Below are positions 7,661 to 15,818 of a stretch of DNA of 64,000 bases, in pieces. The notes below the pieces were generated by a model that saw only the letters and a program-made list of their open reading frames with translations, ran no database searches and had not been told where the DNA came from. The DNA is from an uncultured Bacteriovoracaceae bacterium. Its GTDB lineage: Bacteria; Bdellovibrionota; Bacteriovoracia; Bacteriovoracales; Bacteriovoracaceae. Every line of letters begins with the position of its first letter. The first letter of the stretch is position 1. The position numbers and the translations under genes are program-made. The DNA lies in assembly GCA_938034385.1 (NCBI GenBank), contig CALHLC010000009.1, forward strand, positions 1-64,000, in the 5' to 3' direction.

Positions 7661-9049
7661 ATGAAGTTTTTTACGCTTTTTCTCATTAGTGCTCATGCAC
7701 TTGCTATAAACATCCAACAGTTCCAAAGAAGTAATACTCTTACTTATGAAATGCTTGAAGATGCTAGAGTTAAAAACAGTCATGTTTTTAATGATTATGA
7801 CTTAGCTTTCGTTTTAGGTGCTAGTTATATTGCAGAGCCTTTAACTCTAGACGATGCGGATCTTGTGGACGAGTTTAGACCTGTTATTAAAGATATGAAG
7901 ACTGTGCACTTTGGAATTTCTGCCTACTTGTTAAGAAATTTAATGTTGGGAGCAACTTCGTATTATTCAATATTTAAAGATGATCTTGATGAGTCAAAGT
8001 CCGGAATTGGTGATACAGATTTAAAATTAACTTGGCGATTTTTATCTAAAGAAAGATTTGCTGCTGCAGTGATGCCAATTGTAACTCTACCAACAGCAGG
8101 TTCTGGTTCTGAAGCATCTATTGATGTTTCGGCAACGAACTCACCTGCTAATATAGTCATGATGAACCCTCTTGGAGACGGAAAACTTGGATTTGGAGTT
8201 ATGGGTATTTATGAACACTTTTTTGATTTCATGAACTTAGTTGTAAACGTTGGATATAAAAATTCTCCCGATGCAGTATTTAGAGAACTAGATGGAAGCA
8301 AAAAGTTTTTAACAGGAATAGGTGCTTATGTTCCAATCACTCAAAGATGGGGAGTTAATGCTGAAGTAATGCGTGATTGGTCGAGTAACTTTAATAAGAA
8401 TGACCTTTATGTAGGGACAAGCTTTGGGATTGCTAGAAGAATTGCTGGGTTTGCTGGAGTAGGAATTGGAGTTGGAGGAGATGGAAACTCAATGCGAGCA
8501 AGTGCTGGGATAAAGTTTACACCACGAGTTTGGAGTGAAAAAAGAGAAGCTATAAAACCAATTAGGATGAAAACTAAAAGAGTTACAAAAACAAGAACAA
8601 TCAGGCCAAGAAACGTTGTTGATTTAGAAGAAGACACAGGCGTTCAAATGAACTTAGATCAAGAGTGTCAAGATGGTTATGTTTTTGATTCAATGAATAC
8701 TTTTGTTGTAAGGTTCCCTCACGATGTTGGTTTAATAATTTCTCCTGAACAACTAGAGTTTATTACAAGCAGAATAAAAGACAATCTAGATGATATTGAA
8801 AAAATATATGTAACTGGGCATACAAGTTCACCAGGCGAAGAAAGTTATAATATGGGATTATCTAAAAAGCGTGCAATATCTGTTTCTCAACTATTAGTAA
8901 GTAGAGGAATACCTAAAGAGAAAGTATTCTTTAGAGGAAGGGGAGAATCAATGCTAATAGATAACTCCGGAACTTCTGAAGCAGAAGAAATAAATAGAAG
9001 AGTTGAGATAGAAGCAATTTTAAAAACAAAGTCTAGTACTTGTAAGTAA
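7661..9049 (+). CDS. Outer-membrane beta-barrel with C-terminal OmpA peptidoglycan-binding domain
   Basis: 462 residues. Signal peptide (1-15), then a beta-rich region of alternating aromatic and glycine strands (about 30-290). A Lys/Arg/Thr-rich linker follows (about 295-330), then an OmpA-like domain (about 345-455). OmpA hallmarks: YVTGHTSSPGEESYN, LSKKRAISVSQLLVSRGI and the final NRRVEIE. The domain normally holds the barrel to peptidoglycan through diaminopimelate. The N-terminal half resembles MetA/transporter-like barrels more than the eight-stranded OmpA barrel. The upstream lipoproteins may be partners. Confidence 0.85.
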   Translation: MKFFTLFLISAHALAINIQQFQRSNTLTYEMLEDARVKNSHVFNDYDLAFVLGASYIAEPLTLDDADLVDEFRPVIKDMKTVHFGISAYLLRNLMLGATSYYSIFKDDLDESKSGIGDTDLKLTWRFLSKERFAAAVMPIVTLPTAGSGSEASIDVSATNSPANIVMMNPLGDGKLGFGVMGIYEHFFDFMNLVVNVGYKNSPDAVFRELDGSKKFLTGIGAYVPITQRWGVNAEVMRDWSSNFNKNDLYVGTSFGIARRIAGFAGVGIGVGGDGNSMRASAGIKFTPRVWSEKREAIKPIRMKTKRVTKTRTIRPRNVVDLEEDTGVQMNLDQECQDGYVFDSMNTFVVRFPHDVGLIISPEQLEFITSRIKDNLDDIEKIYVTGHTSSPGEESYNMGLSKKRAISVSQLLVSRGIPKEKVFFRGRGESMLIDNSGTSEAEEINRRVEIEAILKTKSSTCK

Positions 9050-9052
9050 AGC

Positions 9053-9292
9053 TTAGTTGGATTTTTTTCCGTCTTGGAAAATCCATAAGAAAAAGCAACC
9101 TAGAAAAACTAAGAGGAAGCTAGATTGGATGATACTTCCTGCTTTTCCAAGGTAAGACATCAAAGATAGAAGTAAGGAAGAAGCTCCTAAATAGAAACAA
9201 AATTTGTAAGGGATCAAGACTTCTAAAATAAAGAAGAAAATTGATAATATCATCCAAAATAAAAAAAAGTTAGTTGGCTCCAATATTGTCAT
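9053..9292 (-). CDS. Minimal NfeD/YbbK-like membrane protein
   Basis: 79 residues with three hydrophobic segments. WMILSIFFFILEVLIP followed by FYLGASSLLLSL resembles the membrane part of NfeD-family proteins (W...L...E..P....W.G..A). The usual C-terminal OB-fold domain is absent. No SPFH/stomatin partner is adjacent. It ends 3 bases from the convergent barrel gene. The assignment rests on pattern only. Confidence 0.5.
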   Translation of the reverse strand: MTILEPTNFFLFWMILSIFFFILEVLIPYKFCFYLGASSLLLSLMSYLGKAGSIIQSSFLLVFLGCFFLWIFQDGKKSN

Positions 9293-9380
9293 AATAACTT
9301 AAGAATTCTTGCTCTTAAAGATAAATCACTTAAATTTAATGATGAATTATGTTAAATTATAAAAAATTCAAGGAGAAAAA

Positions 9381-9962
9381 GTGAAATATATTCTAATAAT
9401 TACATTAATGGCAACAAGTGTACTTTCTAGTACTTATAAATTTGATGGTGCACAAATAAGCCTTAAGAAATCATATAAAGTAGTTGATATAAGAAGAGCT
9501 GTTGATAGAGAAAAGAAAGAAGAATTAATAGAAAACGGTTATATTTGTAAACTAAAAGTTCAAACTAGATATCTTTGTTCTAAGAAAATTGAAACAACAG
9601 AGATTCCAAAGAAAATAAAAATGAAAATTTTAAAAAAGTATAAAGGATCAACAATAAGCTTTGGAGAAAAATACCAAGATGATGAGTTAGTTTCCGATGC
9701 ACCTGCTTTAAAAGAATTTAACATTTTTAGAAGAATAGAATTTACAAAAGGTGAGGAGAAAATAGTTGATGCTGAAATGTTTAAACTATTTAGATTGAAG
9801 GACTGTTTAGAGAAGATTAATGCAAAAGATAATGCTACAGCTAAAGAATTTTGGGCAAATATAAGAAAAAAGAAAATTTCTAGATCTGAACTATATAGCA
9901 TCGCCACAGAAGACGGATACGATAAATATGCTATAGATATCAAATTCAAGAAAATGAAGTAA
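9381..9962 (+). CDS. Exported basic protein of unknown function
   Basis: 193 residues from a GTG start preceded by AAGGAG at 9371-9376. Signal peptide MKYILIITLMATSVLSS. The mature protein is Lys-rich with three cysteines and no recognised domain. It is alone on its strand, with about 65 bases before the E1 dehydrogenase gene. Confidence 0.6.
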   Translation: MKYILIITLMATSVLSSTYKFDGAQISLKKSYKVVDIRRAVDREKKEELIENGYICKLKVQTRYLCSKKIETTEIPKKIKMKILKKYKGSTISFGEKYQDDELVSDAPALKEFNIFRRIEFTKGEEKIVDAEMFKLFRLKDCLEKINAKDNATAKEFWANIRKKKISRSELYSIATEDGYDKYAIDIKFKKMK

Positions 9963-10028
9963 GAAAGCTATTAGTGACTAAATGAATTGTTTTTGGTAAT
10001 GTGTTTTTACTAAAACAAAGGTCATAAA

Positions 10029-12206
10029 ATGTCAGCTCAGAAATCTCTTGTTATATCAGGTAAGAACTTATCAAAGTCTTATAAGAAAAAAATTGAAATT
10101 ATTAAAAAGCATAATCTTACAAAAGTAGATCTTTTAAGCATGCTTGAAAATATAGTTATTTCTAGAAAGTTAGATGATGCTGAAATAAATATGAAGAAGC
10201 AATCTAAAGCATTTTTTCAAATCTCTGGTGCTGGTCATGAAGGAATTTTGACAGCGGTTTCATCTGTTTTAAAACCTGCTTACGATTATTTTCTTTGTTA
10301 CTATAGAGATCGTGCTCTTTGTCTCGGACTAGGTGTAACTCCCTATGAAATGTTATGTCAGGCCAATGGAAATATTGGAGACACTGCTTCTTATGGAAGA
10401 CAGATGCCTGCTCACTGGGGAAATAAAAAACTAAACATTGTTAACAAATCATCATGTACTGGGACTCAGTTTTTACAAGCATGTGGATTAGCTGAAGCTG
10501 GTATTTACGCACAAAACAACAAGCTCAAAGATATAGACTTTAACAAAAATGAAGTAGTTTACGTATCATGTGGAGATGGGACGACATCTCAAGGTGAGTT
10601 TTGGGAAAGCTTAACTACGGCTTCAGTGAATAAATTACCTGTGATGTTTGTTGTTGAAGATAATGGATTTGCTATTTCTGTTCCTGTGAGTGTACAGACT
10701 CCTGAAGGATCTATTTCAAAAACACTTAAAAACTTTCCAGGTTTAAAAGTATTCACTTGTGATGGGAATTGTCCTATCGAAAGTTATGAGACAGTACAAG
10801 AAGCTGCAAAACATATTAGAAGTGGAAAAGGACCAGCACTTGTTCATGCAAGTTGTACTAGACCATATTCTCATTCTTTGTCTGATGATCATAGGTATTA
10901 TAGAACGGCTAAAGAACTTGCTGATGAAAAAGAGTTAGATGTATTTAGTTCTTATCCTAAGTTTTTGGTTGAATCCAAAGTTTTTAGCAAAAAAGAAATT
11001 GATGCTATTGTTGATGACATAGAAAAAGAAGTTAGGGAGGCCATGAAAGAGGCCATCAAAACACCTTGGCCTGAAGTTGAGACTTATGCAGATCATCTTT
11101 ATTCAGAGGAGGTTGATCCTGGCTCTGATGAGTTTTCTACAGAGCCAAACTTTTCAGGGAAAAGTGACGTTCCAATGGCCGGGACTATTAATAGAGTTTT
11201 AAAATCTGAAGTGAAGAAAAACCCAAATATTAGAATGTTTGGAGAGGACGTTGCTGACTTTTCTGAACTTCATAAACTAGAAGATGAGAACCTTTCAGGA
11301 AAAGGTGGAGTTTTTAAAATTACAAGTGGCTGCCAAAGACAAGCTGTTGAGTTAGGTAGAGAGAATCAAGTTTTTAATTCTCCTTTAGCTGAAGCCAATA
11401 TTATTGGACGAGCTATTGGAATGGCAATGCGTGGTTTAAAGCCAGTCGTTGAAATACAATTTTTTGATTATATTTGGACTGCATATATGCAGTTAAAAAA
11501 TGAAATGGCTACGACTCGTTACAGAAGTGGTGGAGATTATACTTGTCCTATGGTTGTCAGAGTTCCTATTGGTGGATACTTAAAAGGTGGATCAATCTAT
11601 CATTCTCAATCAGGAGAATCTCTTTTTACACATATTCCAGGAATTAGAGTTGTATTTCCATCGACAGCACAAGATGCAGCAGGTCTTTTAAGAACAGCGA
11701 TACGTTGTGATGATCCTGTTCTATTCTTAGAGCACAAACATTTATATTATCAAGGATATAATAGATGTGCTGATCCAGGAGATGATTATATGATCCCTTT
11801 TGGTAAGGCAAGAATTGCTAAAGAAGGAGCTGATGCGACTATTGTTTGTTGGGGAGCTTTAGTTCAAAAATCAATAGATGCAGCTAAGAAAGTTGAAGAA
11901 GAAACAGGGAAAAGCATTGAAGTTATTGATGCTAGAACCTTAGTTCCATTTGATATTGAATCAGTTATTAACTCAGTACAAAAAACGAATAGATTACTAG
12001 TGTGTCATGAGGAACATAAAACTTCAGGGTTTGCAGGAGAAGTTATGGCATTGATTAATGAAAATGCTTTCGAATACTTAGATGCTCCACCTATGAGAAT
12101 AGCCTCTAAGGATACGCATGTTGCATATTGTCCAGCACTAGAAGAAGTCATTCTACCACAGACAGATGATGTTTATCAGAAGCTAAAAGATTTAATAAAT
12201 TACTAA
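10029..12206 (+). CDS. Fused alpha-beta 2-oxoacid dehydrogenase E1 component (branched-chain type)
   Basis: 725 residues joining both E1 subunits in one chain. The alpha half carries the thiamine-diphosphate motif: GDG at 182-184 followed by DNGF about 28 residues later. The beta half starts near residue 375 and has FNSPLAEANIIG, the pyrimidine-binding transketolase domain, and a C-terminal transketolase domain (about 590-715). Such fusions decarboxylate branched-chain or related 2-oxo acids and pass the acyl group to a lipoyl E2. No E2 or E3 gene is adjacent, so partners must lie elsewhere. The exact substrate is not determined. The start has only a weak AAAGG upstream. Confidence 0.88.
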   Translation: MSAQKSLVISGKNLSKSYKKKIEIIKKHNLTKVDLLSMLENIVISRKLDDAEINMKKQSKAFFQISGAGHEGILTAVSSVLKPAYDYFLCYYRDRALCLGLGVTPYEMLCQANGNIGDTASYGRQMPAHWGNKKLNIVNKSSCTGTQFLQACGLAEAGIYAQNNKLKDIDFNKNEVVYVSCGDGTTSQGEFWESLTTASVNKLPVMFVVEDNGFAISVPVSVQTPEGSISKTLKNFPGLKVFTCDGNCPIESYETVQEAAKHIRSGKGPALVHASCTRPYSHSLSDDHRYYRTAKELADEKELDVFSSYPKFLVESKVFSKKEIDAIVDDIEKEVREAMKEAIKTPWPEVETYADHLYSEEVDPGSDEFSTEPNFSGKSDVPMAGTINRVLKSEVKKNPNIRMFGEDVADFSELHKLEDENLSGKGGVFKITSGCQRQAVELGRENQVFNSPLAEANIIGRAIGMAMRGLKPVVEIQFFDYIWTAYMQLKNEMATTRYRSGGDYTCPMVVRVPIGGYLKGGSIYHSQSGESLFTHIPGIRVVFPSTAQDAAGLLRTAIRCDDPVLFLEHKHLYYQGYNRCADPGDDYMIPFGKARIAKEGADATIVCWGALVQKSIDAAKKVEEETGKSIEVIDARTLVPFDIESVINSVQKTNRLLVCHEEHKTSGFAGEVMALINENAFEYLDAPPMRIASKDTHVAYCPALEEVILPQTDDVYQKLKDLINY

Positions 12207-12991
12207 AGGTGCCTAGAACAATTTGTTAAGTATTGCTCTAACAAAGACTTATTAGATTTTGAGATTCTATTTAAACTATTTCTATAAGCATTTACGTTCG
12301 CATCTTCTTTTCCATATCTATAACTATAAACTTTGGACTTTTTAGAGAAGACTTCTTCTACTCTAAGAGTATGCTTTTTATGATCATCGACAAAAAAGAT
12401 GACATCATAGCTTTTGTTAAGTCTTTTTAAAATAAACTCCAAGGCATTTCCTTTATGAGCTCCCTCAGTCATTGCTATACCATTTTTGAAGTCGACAGTT
12501 CTTTCAGTATTATCTAGAGTTGCTCTAAAGGTTTGAGTAAAAGGCTTTTTATCAAAATCAAAGTTATGCTCTCCTAATTCTCTCATCGTTGCATCTCTTA
12601 TAACGTGACCTCTAGAAGTCAGAATCATTGTTTCTACACCACGATTTTGTAAGGACTTTATTTTTTCTGGGATGTAATCTTCAGTCTTTCGCATTTTTTG
12701 AAGGCCCATTACACTATGCCAAGCCTCTAAGAGTGTAGGAAAATCATTAAAGAGTTTTAGAGAGGATGTAGATTTATTTTTTATTAGTTCTGCTTGATAA
12801 GAAACCCATTGATCAGAAGCAACATCAGAACTTGTTGCTAAAATTGTATTATCAAGATCTGTGACAAATAACACTTTATCGGGAGATGTTTTTTTTAAAA
12901 CTTCGTCAAGTTGATCAAAGATAGGAGCATAAGAGTTGGTCTCTATAATCGCTAAAGAATTTAATGAGAGAAAAAATAAAAGAAACTTCAT
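12203..12991 (-). CDS. Exported HAD-superfamily phosphatase-like protein (DUF2608)
   Basis: 262 residues with a signal peptide (1-14). HAD motifs are complete: FVTDLDNTIL (Asp45 nucleophile, Asp47 acid/base), ILTSRG (motif II) and FVDDHKKH (motif IV). The pattern and exported location match DUF2608 proteins, known from Legionella, Chlamydia and Bdellovibrio relatives; substrates are unknown. The gene is convergent with E1, and their last four bases overlap. Confidence 0.75.
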   Translation of the reverse strand: MKFLLFFLSLNSLAIIETNSYAPIFDQLDEVLKKTSPDKVLFVTDLDNTILATSSDVASDQWVSYQAELIKNKSTSSLKLFNDFPTLLEAWHSVMGLQKMRKTEDYIPEKIKSLQNRGVETMILTSRGHVIRDATMRELGEHNFDFDKKPFTQTFRATLDNTERTVDFKNGIAMTEGAHKGNALEFILKRLNKSYDVIFFVDDHKKHTLRVEEVFSKKSKVYSYRYGKEDANVNAYRNSLNRISKSNKSLLEQYLTNCSRHL

Positions 12992-13013
12992 TTAAATATT
13001 ATAATCGATAAAG

Positions 13014-13054
13014 AAAAAAATGAAATGACCCTCACTTTTTAGAGTGTGAGGGTC
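13014..13054 (-). terminator. Terminator of the S8 protease gene
   Basis: On the minus strand, a perfect 9-bp stem (GACCCTCAC / GTGAGGGTC, 13027-13035 with 13046-13054) is followed by ATTTCA and then TTTTTTT. It lies 11 bases after the protease stop. Confidence 0.8.
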
Positions 13055-13064
13055 AGGTAAGAAT

Positions 13065-14732
13065 TTATTGATTAAGTAACGACTCTACAGCTGCTTCTAA
13101 GTCTACTACTCCACCAGATTGAGAAAGTTGACTGAAAAGCTCTTCAACTGGATTGATAATTTGAAGTCCGTTATATTGTCTTGAAGTTTTCATTAAAACA
13201 TCTTTTACACTTTTAGCATCTAGATCAGGAAAGTGTGACATTAAAAAAGCCGCAGCACCTGCTGCAACTGGAGCTGCCATTGAAGTTCCACTATAGGCGT
13301 CATATTGATTGCCTGGAACAGTAGATCCTATTTTAAAACCAGGAGCAAAGATATCTACATATTCGTGGCTATAATTAGAAAAGTTTGCGACTAAACCAGA
13401 AATTACTTCTCCATCAGATAAAGTTCTTTGAACGTAATCAACAGCTTTAGTACTTGCTCCAACACTTAAGTAATTATTAGCTTTTTTAATTAAAAGTTTT
13501 TTATTAGGAAAGTTATTATCTTGATTAATCTCTTTTCCATCATTTCCGGCAGCATGAACAAGTAAGACACCCTTTTTCTGAGCATATCTAATAGCTTTAT
13601 GAACTAAGGACTCGTTTGCCGAGAATGCTTTACCAAAACTCATATTGATGACACTTGCACCGTTGTCAACAGCATATTTAATAGAGTTCGCAACATCTTC
13701 ATCGTACTCATCTCCATCCGGAACAGCTCTTAAACTCATGATTTTTACATTACTCGCAACACCGTTAATACCTTTATCATTATCTCTTAAAGCGGCGATA
13801 ATTCCTGCAACATGAGTCCCATGACTAGCATCTGGACCTTGTACATCGTTGTTCCCATAACCTTTTCCATATTGAGTTTTTTCTTTATTAACTTGTTCTC
13901 TTAGTGGGTTTTTAAAAGTTTCATTTAGATATTGTTCTTTTTGAACTTTAATATAAGCATAAACTGCAGGGCAAGAAGGTGAAGGATTATCTGTTTCACA
14001 TTTATAATTGACTATATATTCATTTAAGGAAGCGAGTTCAGACTTTTTATATAATCCTAATTTTTTATAATATTTTTGATCAGATTCAGAAAGTGGCTTT
14101 CCTTGAATTTCAACTTGATCTCTAAGTCTTGCCATTTCTCTAGCAACTTCAAGGTTTTCAGCATTAATCTGAAATTTATCAGCACCTCGAGTCATTAAAA
14201 TTGCATCTTGAATATTGGTTACATTAAAAGTTGCGTTCCCTTCTTTTACTCCTAAAAAATTCCAACCAGCGATATCATCAATATAACCGTTGTTATCGTT
14301 ATCAATTCCATCTCCAGGGATTTCATTTTTATTAATCCAGATCTTTCCTTTAAGGTCTTCATGATTAACATCTACTCCTGAATCAATGACAGCAACAATG
14401 ACTTCTTTTGATGGAGTTCCTAAAAGTTCAATTGCTCTGTTTACTCCAATGCCACCTGTTCCATCAAGATGAGAAGCATTGAACCAATCATCTGTCTCTT
14501 GATCACTTTCATCTTTGGTCGGTTCATCATTTCCTGAATCTCCATTATTACTTCCCGACGTAGAAGTTCCGTTCCCGCTATTTGAAGTTGAACCTTGTTC
14601 ATTAACTATTTGAGTTTTTTTAGCGTTAAGTAATGGCTTACCTGTATAACTTACGTCAAGTCGAGCATTCATAGGCTTTGAACAACTAAGCATAAGGGCC
14701 AGTAGACTTAAAATTTTAACTAAATATTTCAT
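13065..14732 (-). CDS. Lipoprotein subtilisin-like serine protease (S8) with large insertion
   Basis: 555 residues. Signal with lipobox LMLSC (Cys17), then a Gly/Ser/Asn-rich linker (45-80). Triad: Asp117 (VIDSGVD), His304 (SHGTHVAG), Ser484 (GTSMAAP); oxyanion Asn397 (AAGN). DGIDNDNNGYIDD (about 141-153) is a calcium-site-like motif common in large S8A enzymes. Asp and His are 187 residues apart, far more than in classical subtilisins (about 30-40). The extra helical segment (about 162-295) holds one C...C pair. A surface protease is expected; a predatory role is inference. AGGGGG precedes the start. Confidence 0.9.
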   Translation of the reverse strand: MKYLVKILSLLALMLSCSKPMNARLDVSYTGKPLLNAKKTQIVNEQGSTSNSGNGTSTSGSNNGDSGNDEPTKDESDQETDDWFNASHLDGTGGIGVNRAIELLGTPSKEVIVAVIDSGVDVNHEDLKGKIWINKNEIPGDGIDNDNNGYIDDIAGWNFLGVKEGNATFNVTNIQDAILMTRGADKFQINAENLEVAREMARLRDQVEIQGKPLSESDQKYYKKLGLYKKSELASLNEYIVNYKCETDNPSPSCPAVYAYIKVQKEQYLNETFKNPLREQVNKEKTQYGKGYGNNDVQGPDASHGTHVAGIIAALRDNDKGINGVASNVKIMSLRAVPDGDEYDEDVANSIKYAVDNGASVINMSFGKAFSANESLVHKAIRYAQKKGVLLVHAAGNDGKEINQDNNFPNKKLLIKKANNYLSVGASTKAVDYVQRTLSDGEVISGLVANFSNYSHEYVDIFAPGFKIGSTVPGNQYDAYSGTSMAAPVAAGAAAFLMSHFPDLDAKSVKDVLMKTSRQYNGLQIINPVEELFSQLSQSGGVVDLEAAVESLLNQ

Positions 14733-14848
14733 TTTTCCCCCTAAGAAAATTTAATGATTAGTGTACCTGTATCATTAAAATAATATAAAGAAATATATAA
14801 TGAAATTTCTTCATTGCTAAAAAATGATTGTGCGTAGAGTTATGGAGT

Positions 14849-15565
14849 TTAGGCTTTCCTATGGAAATTAAAATATAAGCTGTAATGGCCGGTAGCTATG
14901 GCTGGAACAAACAAATTAATGATGGGAATACTAATTAATAAAAAATATAACGCACCAGACAAACTATAATGAACTAGATTCTTTTTTATATCTTCTATGC
15001 ACTTTGAGAAGGTAAGACTCTTCCTGTACCAGGTGTAATCTACAAACTGGATTGCAACTAGAATAAACGAGATGAGAAATGAAAGCGGAGCGAAAATATA
15101 ACCAAGAATAAAGGCTAGAACTGTGAATAAGAGAATGAATAAAAGCTTTTTTGCTTCATTCAATAAGATAAACATGACTTGAGTCTTCATTTTAGTGAAT
15201 ACATTTTTTAAAGGAGCTACAGGTTGATTATTTGCAAGTTTTTCAATTCTTTCACTAATATATTCATTAAAAATACATCCAATAAGAGAGACAAAGAGTA
15301 CAAAAGTCCAATTAACTAGAAAATATGAAAGAACTCCAAATACGAGTTTAATTATCCATGTAAAAATTGAAATAAACCATGAGTTTAGACCAAAGAAGTT
15401 TCCAAGCCATCCAAACTTAAAAGCAGATATGAAACCCATAATATAATAGAACCCACTTCCATAGAGGGCTAAGCCAAAAAGGACTGGAATGATTGTTAAA
15501 ATAAATAAGACCTTATCTGAAAAGAGATATTTAAGAGATTGAAAAAATAGTTTGAGAGTTAACAT
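14849..15565 (-). CDS. EI24/CysZ-like integral membrane protein
   Basis: 238 residues with several membrane segments and the EI24 pattern. The N-terminal FFQSLKYLFSDKVL is followed by paired long hydrophobic helices, and the C-terminus has a conserved-looking IPIINLFVPAIATGHYSLYF. CysZ imports sulfate in E. coli, but most EI24 proteins have no assigned substrate, and no sulfur gene is adjacent. Its 3' neighbour across 100 bases is the S8 protease on the same strand. Confidence 0.75.
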   Translation of the reverse strand: MLTLKLFFQSLKYLFSDKVLFILTIIPVLFGLALYGSGFYYIMGFISAFKFGWLGNFFGLNSWFISIFTWIIKLVFGVLSYFLVNWTFVLFVSLIGCIFNEYISERIEKLANNQPVAPLKNVFTKMKTQVMFILLNEAKKLLFILLFTVLAFILGYIFAPLSFLISFILVAIQFVDYTWYRKSLTFSKCIEDIKKNLVHYSLSGALYFLLISIPIINLFVPAIATGHYSLYFNFHRKA

Positions 15566-15818
15566 TGATAACTATTATACAAAAATGTAAGATTTTTGGA
15601 AATTTTGGCACTGTTTTTAGAGAAAAATCTAGAAAGTAGTATTGTTTTGATCCTTTCGACTCTGAAAAGATTTTAGTTCGTTTTAGGCCGGTGGAAGTAT
15701 GGAGAAAAAAAAGTGTAGAATGTGAGGATTTTCACCTTGCTTAGTCCTGATCGCACCATTACATTTCGTGTGAGTTATTAGAATTAAATTTCTAAATGAA
15801 TTAAACAAAGGGGAAATT

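Noticed and set aside
9560-9949. Minus-strand open frame opposite the exported protein at 9381-9962
   Set aside because: It lies wholly antisense to a gene with a good ribosome site and signal peptide; treated as a shadow.
9963-10028. Possible terminator around GTTTTTGGTAA...TTTACTAAAAC
   Set aside because: The stem has mismatches and no T run follows.
15606-15622. TGGCAC resembling a sigma54 -24 element upstream of the propeller-like gene
   Set aside because: The -12 part is TTAGA, lacking the GC at the required 10-base distance.
15566-15818. 253-base gap before the propeller-like gene, checked for an RNA gene or small ORF
   Set aside because: No frame with a ribosome site, no convincing stem and no terminator were seen.
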